64,000 nucleotides of DNA, from assembly GCA_014529385.2 (NCBI GenBank), contig CM043960.1, forward strand, positions 24,836,896-24,900,895, in the 5' to 3' direction. The notes below the pieces were generated by a model, which did no database searches, was not told the DNA's origin, and saw only the letters and a program-made list of their open reading frames with translations. Made by a program: the position numbers and the translations under genes. The stretch comes from Adiantum capillus-veneris (Eukaryota; Streptophyta; Polypodiopsida; Polypodiales; Pteridaceae). Positions 55,238-64,000 of the stretch are shown here, in pieces; positions within the stretch are counted from its first letter, which is position 1, and the number at the start of each line of letters is the position of its first letter.

Positions 55238-55950
55238 TTAATTGTGCACATATTCAAATCGAATAGTTGAAGCACAAAAGTAACAGACATTTACACCTTG
55301 ACAAGTTATGTCAAGCTTGACATCAACATGCATCCCCTCAAGGTGAGGAAACCTTATATCATCCAGCATCTCCTTTAGTGTCTCTATCTTCATATTCAGT
55401 TCTATTCCCCTCTTTACATCCTGGCTTTCGCTCCGCCCCAAGCTCTCCAACTCCTCCATAGCATCGCGAAGCTTCGCTCTTGTCGCAAGCACAACAGGGG
55501 TAACCCTCACGTTGCCTGCATGGAGAATGCGTGCACCTTCAACTCCAGTTTTGATCTCCCCAGATTTTCTTTAGCATCCTGTAATAGTTTTTTAAGATGT
55601 TCACCCACACAACCTTGACGGGCTGCAAATCTGCGCTACCAAAGTATGCCACGCTTTCTGCCCCTTGGTGGGATCTGTATCAATTCACCTTGGGAGCTTT
55701 GTACTCCTTCATGCCATTAAACTCCTTGATTTTTTCACTTAAATTATGCACCTTCCACTTATGGACATGTTGATCGTAATAGGCTTTCTCTTGCAGATCC
55801 TGAAAATACTGGACAACAAAATTTGCCCAATTGAACTTCATGGTGGCTGATCCATTGGCAATTACATTCAGACTGAACTCTTTAACGAACCCCTCTGCAA
55901 AAGAAGAGTTTATTTCCATGTTTGTGGGGGCCTTTTGGTACCTGCACATA
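55238..55950 (-). pseudogene. Unrecognised coiled-coil-like protein remnant, two pieces
   Basis: Piece one on minus, about 55923-55680: MEINSSFAEGFVKEFSLNVI, ANFVVQYFQDLQEKAYYDQH, KVHNLSEKIKEFNGMKEYKA. Piece two, about 55545-55240: GARILHAGNVRVTPVVLATR, AKLRDAMEELESLGRSESQD, LNMKIETLKEMLDDIRFPHL. Both have ordinary, complex amino-acid use with amphipathic helices, unlike repeat artefacts. They may be exons of a captured host gene or a DNA-transposon protein. No family was recognised. Fused at 55960 to LINE-C5. Confidence 0.4.
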
Positions 55951-55963
55951 CATCTTGATCGAC

Positions 55964-56920
55964 TTTGGTTCAACGGTCTCCTCGCCAAGCATACTTTCTT
56001 GCCCAAAAAGGAATCTGTCAGATGCATCAGGTGCTTGATGACTCGGGTTATGTTCTTTCGTTCTCTGATGCAGTGTCCCGCTTTCAGTTGGGTCCTCACT
56101 ATTCTTCTCTCTGGCGGGAAATTCAAGGATGCTTGCTGGTCACTCACCCATTCCTCCTTTGGATGTGGACTCTCGCTTCTCTGATTAGAATCTGGCTACT
56201 ACTAGATTGGACTGCATCTCAGTTGGCAGTGTATATGCCATCTGATATATGGATTGTGCATCATGGTAATCAACTGTGGTTGCTCTCCGAGTCATCCTTG
56301 TGGTGGCAACACACAATGTCTCGTATTTGGCAGAGTCATCTACCTTTGAAGGAGCGGGTTTTCTTGTGGTGCTTCTTGGTGGGAGCTCTACCTGTTGGCA
56401 GTGTGTTATATGCTCGCATATTGCGCCTTCTCACTGCCCCAGATGCCTTGAAGCTGAGGAGACCGTGCAACACTTACTATGGCGTTGTTGCCACTCCAGA
56501 GCCTTCATTCGGCACGTGTCGACTGCTCTTCGGCTGCGTTTTCCTTCCAGCTCTTTTCACAGACGCTTTTGGCTTTTGGGGTGCTTCAATCATCGCATTC
56601 TCAGTTTGCGGTGTTCTTCACCTGGGTCAGATTTTGGACTCTGTGGGCCATCTGGCACCATAGGAACTCCTTAATGTTCCAAGGCACTTATGTTGACCCC
56701 TTCCCCTATTTCAAATCATCTCTTGGTCAAGCAGTGCATTTTTTATGACGTTGGAGACATCACTCTTGATGCCTATAGGATTTACTTTGACTGTTTCTAG
56801 CTTTCGGAGCCTCATAGTGCTCCGCTCTTTGTATCCCTTTCTTTTCGTGGGTTTTCCTCACTTTGAGGTTTCCCACTTGTAAAGTAATCAAAGCAAATTT
56901 ACAAAAAAAGTGTGTGTGAC
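55964..56920 (+). mobile_element. LINE-C copy C5, 3' end
   Basis: It starts at VQRSPRQAYFLAQKGICQMH in late ORF2 and ends with the hairpin at 56847-56876, ATTTACAAAAAAAG and (TG)n at about 56908-56918. ORF2 frames 55965-56663 contain SLWREIQ, HLPLKERVFLWCFLVGALPVG (Arg lost at the usual W-R-C) and CPRCLEAEETVQHLLWRC in a neighbouring frame. It is very close to C3 in sequence. It may be the 3' part of C4 separated by an insertion-deletion, or an independent truncated copy. Confidence 0.85.
56847..56876 (+). promoter_or_regulatory. LINE-C 3' hairpin (C5)
   Basis: GTGGG...CCTCA-CTT-TGAGG...CCCAC. The inner stem has the same 5 bp as C2 with a different loop. Confidence 0.78.
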
Positions 56921-59111
56921 GTGCAACCGGAAGCGGGAGAGGGGCAACCACGAGGGGAGGGGATGGGAGGTAGGAGCAGGGGTCGGAGGCGGTGCATGGC
57001 GATAGGGGGAGGGTTCGGGTGTTGAGGGGGGAGGGAAGGCGAGGGAATCTAGGGAGATATCTGGGTGATTTAGGGATTTAACATTTTAGTATGCCAGTAG
57101 TAGGGTAGGTGCTACGATTTTTTTTTTTTAAAGGAAGAGGAGAATCAAGCGGGATTCCATTTTAAAAATGTAGGTAAAAGTAAGTAAGATGGAAGCTTCA
57201 AACCGAAGTCTAAAAATATGCATGCAGTGAGGCTCTCTCTCTCTCCCCCCGACTCACACAAACCTAGACGCTGGATATGAGGCTCTTTTTCTAATCTCCT
57301 GTTTCTCAAGCTCGCTGTTGATGAGACCTCCATTCTTAAGGCCTAGATATCAGCAGCCAAGATTACCCTGCTCCTCAGAATGCTACAACAGATTAGATGA
57401 GAGGATCACGCTGCCCTTGACTTGCTGCAGCAGAGAGAAAGAGAGAGGGAGACTTATTCTCTGCTCTTTGCTTCACCTTTAGCTCTTTAGCTTCAGCTTC
57501 GCCTGATTTGCCGGGGGATTGAGAGTCAGGGGATGTGGAGAAGAGAATTCACCAAGATATTGCGAGTCAGAGCTATGGGGGAAAGGAGCGACTCTCGTGC
57601 GCAAGCATGCGCATACGCGAGCAATAGAGAAGGGGGAGGGAATGTAAGAATGAAGTTTTTTAAGAGTGAGCGAGAAGCAGATACACTTTTGTAGCAGATA
57701 CATTTTTTGGCAGTAGTAGGGGATACCCAGTTTGTAAATTCCATTGCGAGAGGGAAGCATTTTTAAAAGGGAATTCGTTGTAAGAAGGTAGAATTGGAAG
57801 ATTTGGAAGGTTTGCAGAACTGCAGCCTGCATGAGGCAATAGCGCATGGGGAGAGAATGGAGGAGTCTTGCTTGGTACATGCATGCCTGCTTCCTGCTAC
57901 CTTGCTTTTGGCTATCGTGCTTTTCATCCAGCTCTGCACATGCAAAACCTCCTTGCCCTCCTGCTGCCCTTCATCCGATCGCTCAGACTGCACACGTCTT
58001 GTCATCTGCTCATGCTTGCACCATTCCCTTGGGGGCTGTATGGGCAGAAGAGACGAGCAGGGAGGAGATGGAGAAGGCGGGTGCAGAAGAGGGAAGAGAC
58101 AAAGGGTGGTTCTAACGCAGAGGGTGGGGAGGAGGTTCTGCCTCTATCCAGGATAGGGGGAAGACGAAGTTTGGTTGGTGGAGGAATCTTGGTACTATTG
58201 ATATTTTTAAAAGAGGAGCCAGTAGTAGTTTAGAGCTTGTTGGCATAAATGTATTCTTTTTGTTTATATGTCTCATTTTTGCTTTAAAAAGAGACTTCAT
58301 GAAGGAAGAATTCCAAATGCTCCGTCAAATGACCCAATAACATATACTGGTGATCTACGTATACTTGGTTCACAAATAATAGTTACAAGTTCTTTGGTGC
58401 TTGGAACCGGGGCAGCTCTCTCTATGGAACACGCTGCTTCATTACGAGAGCTTGGAGCAGCCATACCTTGATACAGAAAAATTCCCGTATGTATATAAGA
58501 AAGAAAAAACAATTGGTGAGGATGAGAATGCATTACAATGGTCTGCATCCTCTTTGTAACAGATCAACCTAATGACAATGCCATTAATGGTCCCTCAGGC
58601 CCATTCAAGAATTTTGTCAACTATACTAGTATTAAGATGGTCCATGATCAGTATCAACCTTTATTATGGTGCACTGCAATGAATTAAGAGCCTCATAAAA
58701 CTCTACTGCCATCATAAAACCTTGACCTTGCTTTTCAAATGTCATAATTAGGGTGTCAATTTTCACAAAAATCAAACTTTCTTTTTGTGCATGATTGTTT
58801 TGAGTCAACTTCTGATATATCATCGGTTCTATTTGGTTAGCGCTAGACAAAAGAGGTTCTAGTTTGAATTGCTAGATCTTTGTTGTTGAAGATTCACATG
58901 ACTAGGAGGACCTTGCAGCTAATTTCTTGGATTTTCTGCAACGTATTCAAAAACGTTATATTGCCCCAGATTGATTTTGCTGGTTCAATCCTTTTCACTT
59001 TTACCAATCAAATATGAGCACAACCACGTCACCTGGCACAATCTAGATAAATAAAATTTCTATTTCACTTGAAGTTAATCTATTCTCACACCTTTGAATG
59101 CCATGACTTAC
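56921..59111. other. Non-repetitive DNA, possibly genic
   Basis: 56930-57080 is G-rich on plus. A T-run follows at 57119. 57780-58240 is higher in GC with several overlapping frames and no family match. 58268-58471 on plus (GRIPNAPSNDPITYTGDLRI, then SSLVLGTGAALSMEHAASLR) has complex composition and could be an exon; not recognised. 58850-58632 on minus is similar. I looked here for downstream isopentenyl phosphate kinase exons and did not find them. Confidence 0.35.
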
Positions 59112-59584
59112 CAAGAACACAGTGTGCAATGGTTTTAGATCTTGAGCTAGTTTGCGCAACACCACATCTCCGCTCAGAATGGTGCAGCCCTGAAATTCAG
59201 AAAAATCTGCTTTGGTAATTTGATCCACTGAAAGACGCACAAGAAAAATTCAAGTAATTGGAAAAACCTGTGCAGAATCAAAAACCGCATCACCGTGCAA
59301 GACCTGAAAGACAAAGTGAGTAAGACAACTGCTCTGGTCAACAATGAGCGCCTTGAAAGATACAATAGTACATTAGGCTGTTACAATCTTTGCCATGACT
59401 GAATGAGATGATTGCTCTTGTTAATAACGAATTCCTGTAAGCCTGTGTATTTCCGTACTATACTAGGCTGTTCAATTCTTTACATTAGAAATGCTGAACA
59501 CAGTATGGTAAAAAGAAAGAAAGGTACCGGTATTAATCCACAATCAAGTGACTTCCTCAACATAGACACCTCATACTGCTCCAG
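59112..59584 (-). CDS. IPK: Isopentenyl phosphate kinase, three consecutive internal exons
   Basis: On minus: exon 59584-59528 (ending ...RKSLDCGLIP), exon 59303-59268 (VLHGDAVFDSAQ), exon 59189-59112 (GCTILSGDVVLRKLAQDLKP then LHTVFL). Lengths are 57, 36 and 78 bases, all phase 0, each with AG before and GT after (donors GTACCTT, GTTTTTC, GTAAGTC). G(L/F)(V/I)PVLHGD(A)V-D and GCTILSGDV are hallmark blocks of plant isopentenyl phosphate kinase, an amino-acid-kinase-fold enzyme that uses ATP to turn isopentenyl phosphate into isopentenyl diphosphate for isoprenoid synthesis, probably in the cytosol. The N-terminal Gly-rich loop and catalytic His, and the C-terminal TDVxGVYDRPP block, lie outside. 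Exon 1's acceptor could be 6-15 bases further in. No stop or frameshift within the exons, so the gene may be intact. Confidence 0.8.
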
Positions 59585-59723
59585 CTGCAAAGAGCAGAAA
59601 CATTAAATTGTCAAAACATAACAGCTCGGACGTTGACGGTGTTTGAGCAAGTGCAGAGACAATTTTTAACCTGACTATCCATAGCCTATTTATAGATTTC
59701 ATAGCCACAACATTCTAACTCAC

Positions 59724-59795
59724 ACTATCAGCACCCAAGAGCTCAGACTCACGTAAATTCCCAAATAGATTGTATTTTTCAGATATATAACTCTC
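59724..59795 (-). other. Possible further upstream isopentenyl phosphate kinase exon
   Basis: On minus a frame ends YNLFGNLRESELLGADS at 59724 and is followed by the donor GTGAGTTAG, in phase with the next exon. R-E-x6-A-D has the spacing of the family block before the V(S/x)M...GxVPVLHGD region. The acceptor was not placed and the similarity is short, so tentative. Confidence 0.4.
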
Positions 59796-60599
59796 CAATG
59801 ATCAACCACCAATTGTAAAGGTCAATGTCACCTTGCTTTCAATAGGATGCAAACAAAACCCTGCAACAAAAGAATCAAGCAAACAGAAATCTATCTGAAA
59901 GGCCCTAACATTTTAAAACCTAGAAGGTCCGTGCACCAACAGCAGCAGTCCTTTCCTCTGACCACACCACCATCCCCCCCCCTTGACTACTGCACACCAC
60001 CCCCACTCCCCTTTACTGCCCAGTCTTGCCCCACTGAACAGCCACACAAGCATATCTGTCAGGTGCAATGGAATCATGAGAATCGACCAATCACAATCCT
60101 TTGCTGTTAACCTTGCGATATTGATGGTTGAGCAATCTAAAATCTAGGTCTGTCATACATCGATGGTAGCTAAAAGGGGTGACAGAGTAAACAAGGTGAA
60201 CATGGTAGGGGAGATCAGAGCTAGAGACTATCATATACATCAGTACAACAATACACAGCGGTAGTCGGGGAATAGGGGTTAGAGGCTCAAGGTGTACAAT
60301 AGCTCATCTCAAGGGATCAAGCATTGTTCTCTATCGTAGGGTGTCAAATCAGGGTTGTCATCATACAGTTGTACGGTAAAGTACGGTACGATTTCGTACA
60401 GGAAAATACAGTGTATTACAATTTATATCGTATACTTTAGATTAGTACGGTGTGTTTTTTAAAAAAAACATTAGAACTATTTAATATCACATAGTTGTTG
60501 TATCATACAGCGATAAATGCAGTTGTAGAGTACAGCATATCTGTATGATATAGGCATTCGTACACTGTACGGAAACTTCCATGGTGTCAATGTCCATGC
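59796..60599. other. Unassigned DNA upstream of the kinase exons
   Basis: No gene recognised. 60370-60440 and 60500-60570 hold several GTACGGTA / TACGGTACG palindromic words that could be a decayed foldback element. Confidence 0.3.
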
Positions 60600-61964
60600 T
60601 ACGAAACTTAATAGGTCGTGCTCGATGTCGATCAATGATGATCCTGATCCACCTACGTATACGTCCCTAGTGATCTGAGGATCCTCGTCCCTGGACTCGT
60701 CCTAGCTGGACAGCTCTATCAAGTGATGTCCCCTGTCTAACAGGTAGTTTCTCCTCTCTATCGTGCTGCTATTGAGCAGGGGCTCTGAGAAATCTATGAT
60801 CTATCTCTGTGTAGAACCTCTCTCAGTGGGGGTGTCTAGCGGGTAGTTTCTCCTCTCTGTCGTGCTGCTATTGAGCAGGGGCTCTGAGAAATCTATGATC
60901 TATCTATGTGTAGAACCTCTCTCAGTGGGGGTGTCCACCTTTGAGGAGAGTCGCTCTGAATCTGCGTATCTCTAAGAGGTACAGCCCCAGACACCTCTTG
61001 TCACACTAATCCATGGCCTTGGCCAATGGACCAAAGCCCTCTCTGAACAGGCAGCGGAAGCATCCTCTAATCTCATAATAAACGGTACATCAACATATGT
61101 AGTGCTCTCCTGTCTCATGGCTCCTGCTGGCATACCTGAAAAAATCTCTTCTGGTGGTACTCTCTTGTATCTGCTTCTCTCTATCTCCGGCTGGTGAGTA
61201 TCTGGCCAATGGCACATCTCAGGCCGTGTGATAGATGTTTCTCCATGAAACCATTGTCTGTAGTATGAAGAGAATGTTCCCAGTAGAAATCCATCTTCAT
61301 CCCTAGCATCTGTGAGGGCACTAGACATATCCTCCTAGTGTCCCGCAGGATGAGGTCTTGTCTATTGTCTCTAGTAATCTCCTGATGCGTCAGGCTGAGG
61401 GAGGGCACATCCAGAGAGTACTAAAAGGGAGGTACTCTATCTATGTTTAACCCATCAAGCTCAAACCATGATGTCATCGTGCATACCAACATGATGTGTC
61501 TCCCTCCATGGTAACCTGCCTACAAGACTCAAGAGCAACTCGGGCATATCTATCTTGGGGCAACACTCATATATTGTGGAGAAAACGATACTGATCTAAA
61601 TAAGGCATCAACCACTGCTACCATCTCTGCTCTGATGATCTCATGCGGGACTGAGGTCTTAGCCCTAAATCATCCTAGAATCATGGATATCAACAGAGCC
61701 CCATCGATCTCTACCCCTCATATGTGTGTCCCGATCTGGTGTGATGATCTAAGATGGGCCCCCATATCTGTACTTTATAGAGTATGGCTGATATGGCCAA
61801 AGCGTCAAAAAGCCATAGCTTGGTATGTGGCTCCTGGACCTGCACTTGTGCACACATCTTCTCTAGTCCGCCCAATGATGCATGTCCTCTAGTCAGCCTT
61901 GCCTTTGCTGACCCTCTAAAGGAGAAAATGGGCCCACTAAAGGCCCACACTAAGGTAGGGCACT
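60600..61964 (-). mobile_element. LINE-B copy (d), decayed
   Basis: On minus from 61964: FSFRGSAKARLTRGHASLGG, VQVQEPHTKLWLFDALA, SLSLTHQEITRDNRQDLILR, GMKMDFYWEHSLHTTDNGFM, then finger-region remnants to about 60970. This is the same order as the C-terminal half of LINE-B (c). The 3' boundary near 60600 is uncertain; no hairpin or simple-repeat tail was seen. At the 5' side it meets plus-strand LINE-A. Confidence 0.75.
60743..60940. repeat. 99-bp tandem duplication
   Basis: 60743-60841 and 60842-60940 are two 99-base units differing at a few positions (GGTAGTTTCTCCTCTC start). They lie in the LINE-B (d) 3' part. Confidence 0.88.
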
Positions 61965-64000
61965 CTACGCAGGATGGGCTTCTCAGATGCCTAGATCAGA
62001 GGTGTGTCTGCTCTTTACAGATGGGCACACAGTTAGGTACTTTTGGCAGGTGGTAGAGGAGATCGCTTCATGCTCACACGTTCGGTCAGACAGGGCTACC
62101 CTCTTGCCCCCTTCCTCTTTCTGTTCTATGCTGAGGCAATGAGCAGATTTTTGGTTTCACAACAGGTTGGTCTACATGGCTTAGCACTCTCTACTCGGGG
62201 TGACGAGTTACTGGATGCTCAGTTTGCAGACGACTCAGCTTTGTACTCGGAGGGCCAGCAGGCCAACCTTCACAGGTGTGAGCAGGCTCTTGAGACCTTT
62301 TGTTGTGCATCAGGCGCATGGATCAATCGGAGAAAGACAATGGCTTTCTCGGTTGGTAGTGCTCCTACGCCTGATTGGCTGCCAAGTGAGGGTTTCAGAT
62401 GGATTCTCCAAGGGACTACAGTTCGATACTTGGGCTGTCACGTTGGTTTGGATTTGTCTCCTGAGCAGCAGATTGCTCCCCTCCTCCTGTCCATCAGGAG
62501 GAAGCTGTTACATTGGAGCTCCGCACGACTTTCTCTGGCAGGCAGAGTTGTAGTGGCCAACCAGGTGTTGTTGGCTACTATGTGGTACATCGCATCTTGT
62601 TAGATCTTTTGGAGTTCCTGCATCAGCCAAGTAGAGAGGCTGATCAGGAATTTCCTTTGGTCAGTGCGCGACACTCAGATAGCCCGGGCCAAAGTGGCCT
62701 GGCAAGTCATCACTATTCCTTGTTCTCAAGGGGGTTGGGGATCCACAGCAGAGCAGAGCCCTTCTTGGGAAGTTTGTTGTTAGAGGATTGCTTCCAAGGA
62801 AGGAGCCCTAGAAGGAGTTTTTGCTTCAACGGCTTAGTGCTAGAGTGCCTCAGGCTGGAGGCCCTTGGAGACCATTAACCAGATGGATTTTCACAGAGAT
62901 GCGAAGAGTTGGCCCAAGCAGGAGACTGGAGGACCGTTTTGCTGTGAGTCTGCTCCGCTCCTGGGAGCAGTTGAGGAGAGGCATGGAGCAGCACCAGCCT
63001 AGTTGCACGGAGGAGCGTCTGTGACAACCCCTTGTTTGGAACCCCATGGTTAGCACTCGGAGAGGCCACTTGGTTGGTAGTATGCCTCATGTTTCTTGGG
63101 GTCCCACGGGAGAGGGTCCAGCACGCACCTTAGGTGACTGGCTTCAGTTCTCACGCTTGTCAGAGGAGCTTTAGAGCATCCAGCTACAGTGCATGAGAGG
63201 GGTGCAGAGCATGTGTTAGGACATCACAGAGGCAGTACCAATTGAGTGGCTCACACCTCTCGAGTCAACAGCACCCAGATGGATGGGGGCCTTCACGCGA
63301 CTGGAGGTCCTCATCGCAGTTTGGGCTTGGTGAGAGATTGTACCTTCCTTGTTTTTCGAGCTACAGGGTGAGGGTCGTTTACACCAAGTTTCAGTTGAGG
63401 CCCCACAAGTTGCAAAGTGTTGTTTTCAGAGGATCCGAGTTGGGGCATCTATGGGAGGACTTGTGTCATAGATCCTGACCCAGTAGCTCTTGAGACTGGC
63501 CACTGGAGGTTGTGGGCTTGGGAGAGCTGTCCACTGGCATGAGTGCAGTGGGATCCTAGAGAGTGGCTTTGGCTGGACCCTTTCGCCTCAGCGACCATCC
63601 AGGTGTCCCTTTCTTTCAGTACACTGTTCGACTAGGACGTCACATACTGGCAGCACGGAGAGAGGCTCGTCCTACTACAGCACCTCATTGGCAAGAGGGT
63701 CTCATAGCTGAGTTCTTGTCAGCTTTTTGTACGAGGTTGTGGGAAAGACAGCCGCGGCGAGTCACTTTGTTCCAGTGGTAGGTTGCACATAGAGCTACAA
63801 TAGTGGGGAGCTGGCTTGTACATAATGGTCTCTCGGCAGCATGCGCAGCTTGTGGCCATCCTGTGGAGAGTCAGCGTCACTGTCTTTGGAATTGTCCTAT
63901 GGCACAGCAGGTTTGGCTTCGTGTCCTTCCGCTGATGCCAGCTTTTTCCACAGCTCGAGGGCAGCTGCTTGGTCCACTCTCACGGGCCCAGCACTACAGT
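61965..64000 (+). mobile_element. LINE-A copy (v), 5'-truncated, runs off the window
   Basis: It begins in RT (equivalent to TLRRMGFSDAWIRGVSALYR) and is still in the zinc-finger region at base 64000. Very similar to copy (iii). Plus strand, unlike copies (ii)-(iv). Confidence 0.88.
61965..64000 (+). pseudogene. LINE-A (v) ORF2: RT end and following domain
   Basis: The frame 62043-62603 is open for 186 codons: GGRGDRFMLTRSVRQGYPLA (Tyr for Cys in the GCPL box), FLFLFYAEAMSRFL, AQFADDSALYSEGQQANLH, QQIAPLLLSIRRKLLHWSSA. Further frames (62821-63024, 63242-63478, 63563-63781) correspond to RLEDRFAVSLLRSWEQLRRG, the GxxCGRTCVIDPD-like block and VPFFQYTVRLGRHILAARRE. Window end falls in the CxxC...H part (AACGHPVESQRHCLWNCP). 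Several stops (63003, 63172, 63219). Confidence 0.85.

Noticed and set aside
58268-58471. Possible C-terminal exon of the isopentenyl phosphate kinase
   Set aside because: Wrong strand for its best frame, and no TDVxGVYDRPP or nearby family block in any frame.
1-64000. tRNA, rRNA or organelle-derived genes
   Set aside because: I saw no cloverleaf A/B-box pairs, no rRNA-like blocks and no plastid or mitochondrial coding blocks; a computed search was not possible.

Overview
The window reads as nuclear DNA from a land plant or close streptophyte relative with a large, repeat-rich genome; a fern or other seed-free plant is my guess, not a demonstration. The evidence is L1-clade LINEs of plant type (CCHC-bearing ORF1; ORF2 with AP-type endonuclease, reverse transcriptase and a C-terminal zinc-finger domain), a Met-tRNA-primed LTR element, hAT-like and Helitron-like ends, long GA/CT and GT microsatellites, and spliced exons of a plant-type isopentenyl phosphate kinase. 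I see no prokaryotic features, rRNA, tRNA or CRISPR. Almost everything is transposable-element sequence, nested and decayed. The family names LINE-A, LINE-B and LINE-C used here are mine.

Layout. 1-7290: an LTR-type retroelement with a repetitive gag-like protein and two retropepsin-like patches, followed head-to-head by an inverted second copy of its 5' end; a 240-bp LINE-A tail sits inside it between 116-bp direct repeats. 7300-9700: AT-rich, strand-skewed DNA with no gene. 9716-14652: two minus-strand LINE-A copies 36 bp apart. 14653-17882: a LINE-B copy on plus. 17.9-20.9 kb: diverged repeat blocks, hAT-like inverted repeats, microsatellites and a Helitron-like 3' end. 20931-31194: a small LTR element (PBS, PPT, 0.65-kb interior) on minus. 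One LTR carries a 6.65-kb full-length LINE-A with its target duplication; the other carries a 389-bp hAT-like MITE with an 8-bp duplication.

31.2-37.9 kb: LINE-B copies and LINE-C/LINE-B mosaics. 37.9-56.9 kb: a run of LINE-C copies, all on plus. One full-length copy is followed by two copies truncated at the 5' end that start directly in the previous copy's GT/GA tail, and then by further pieces, interrupted by a 3-kb block with unknown coding remnants and a 1.3-kb palindromic minisatellite. 57-60.6 kb: the most gene-like part, with isopentenyl phosphate kinase exons on minus. 60.6-64 kb: a LINE-B remnant on minus and a LINE-A copy on plus that runs off the window.

Biology. The three LINE families appear to use different 3' ends. 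LINE-A normally ends in poly(A). LINE-B ends in a small hairpin followed by varied pyrimidine or GT microsatellites. LINE-C ends in a strongly conserved hairpin, then TTTAC, an A-run and GT/GA repeats. The LINE-C tails seem to be both the recognised RNA end and the preferred landing site for the next copy, giving head-to-tail LINE trains. Most LINE-C nonsense codons are G:C to A:T changes, as expected of methylated, silenced repeats. No LINE copy here is intact, so mobility would have to come from elsewhere in the genome.
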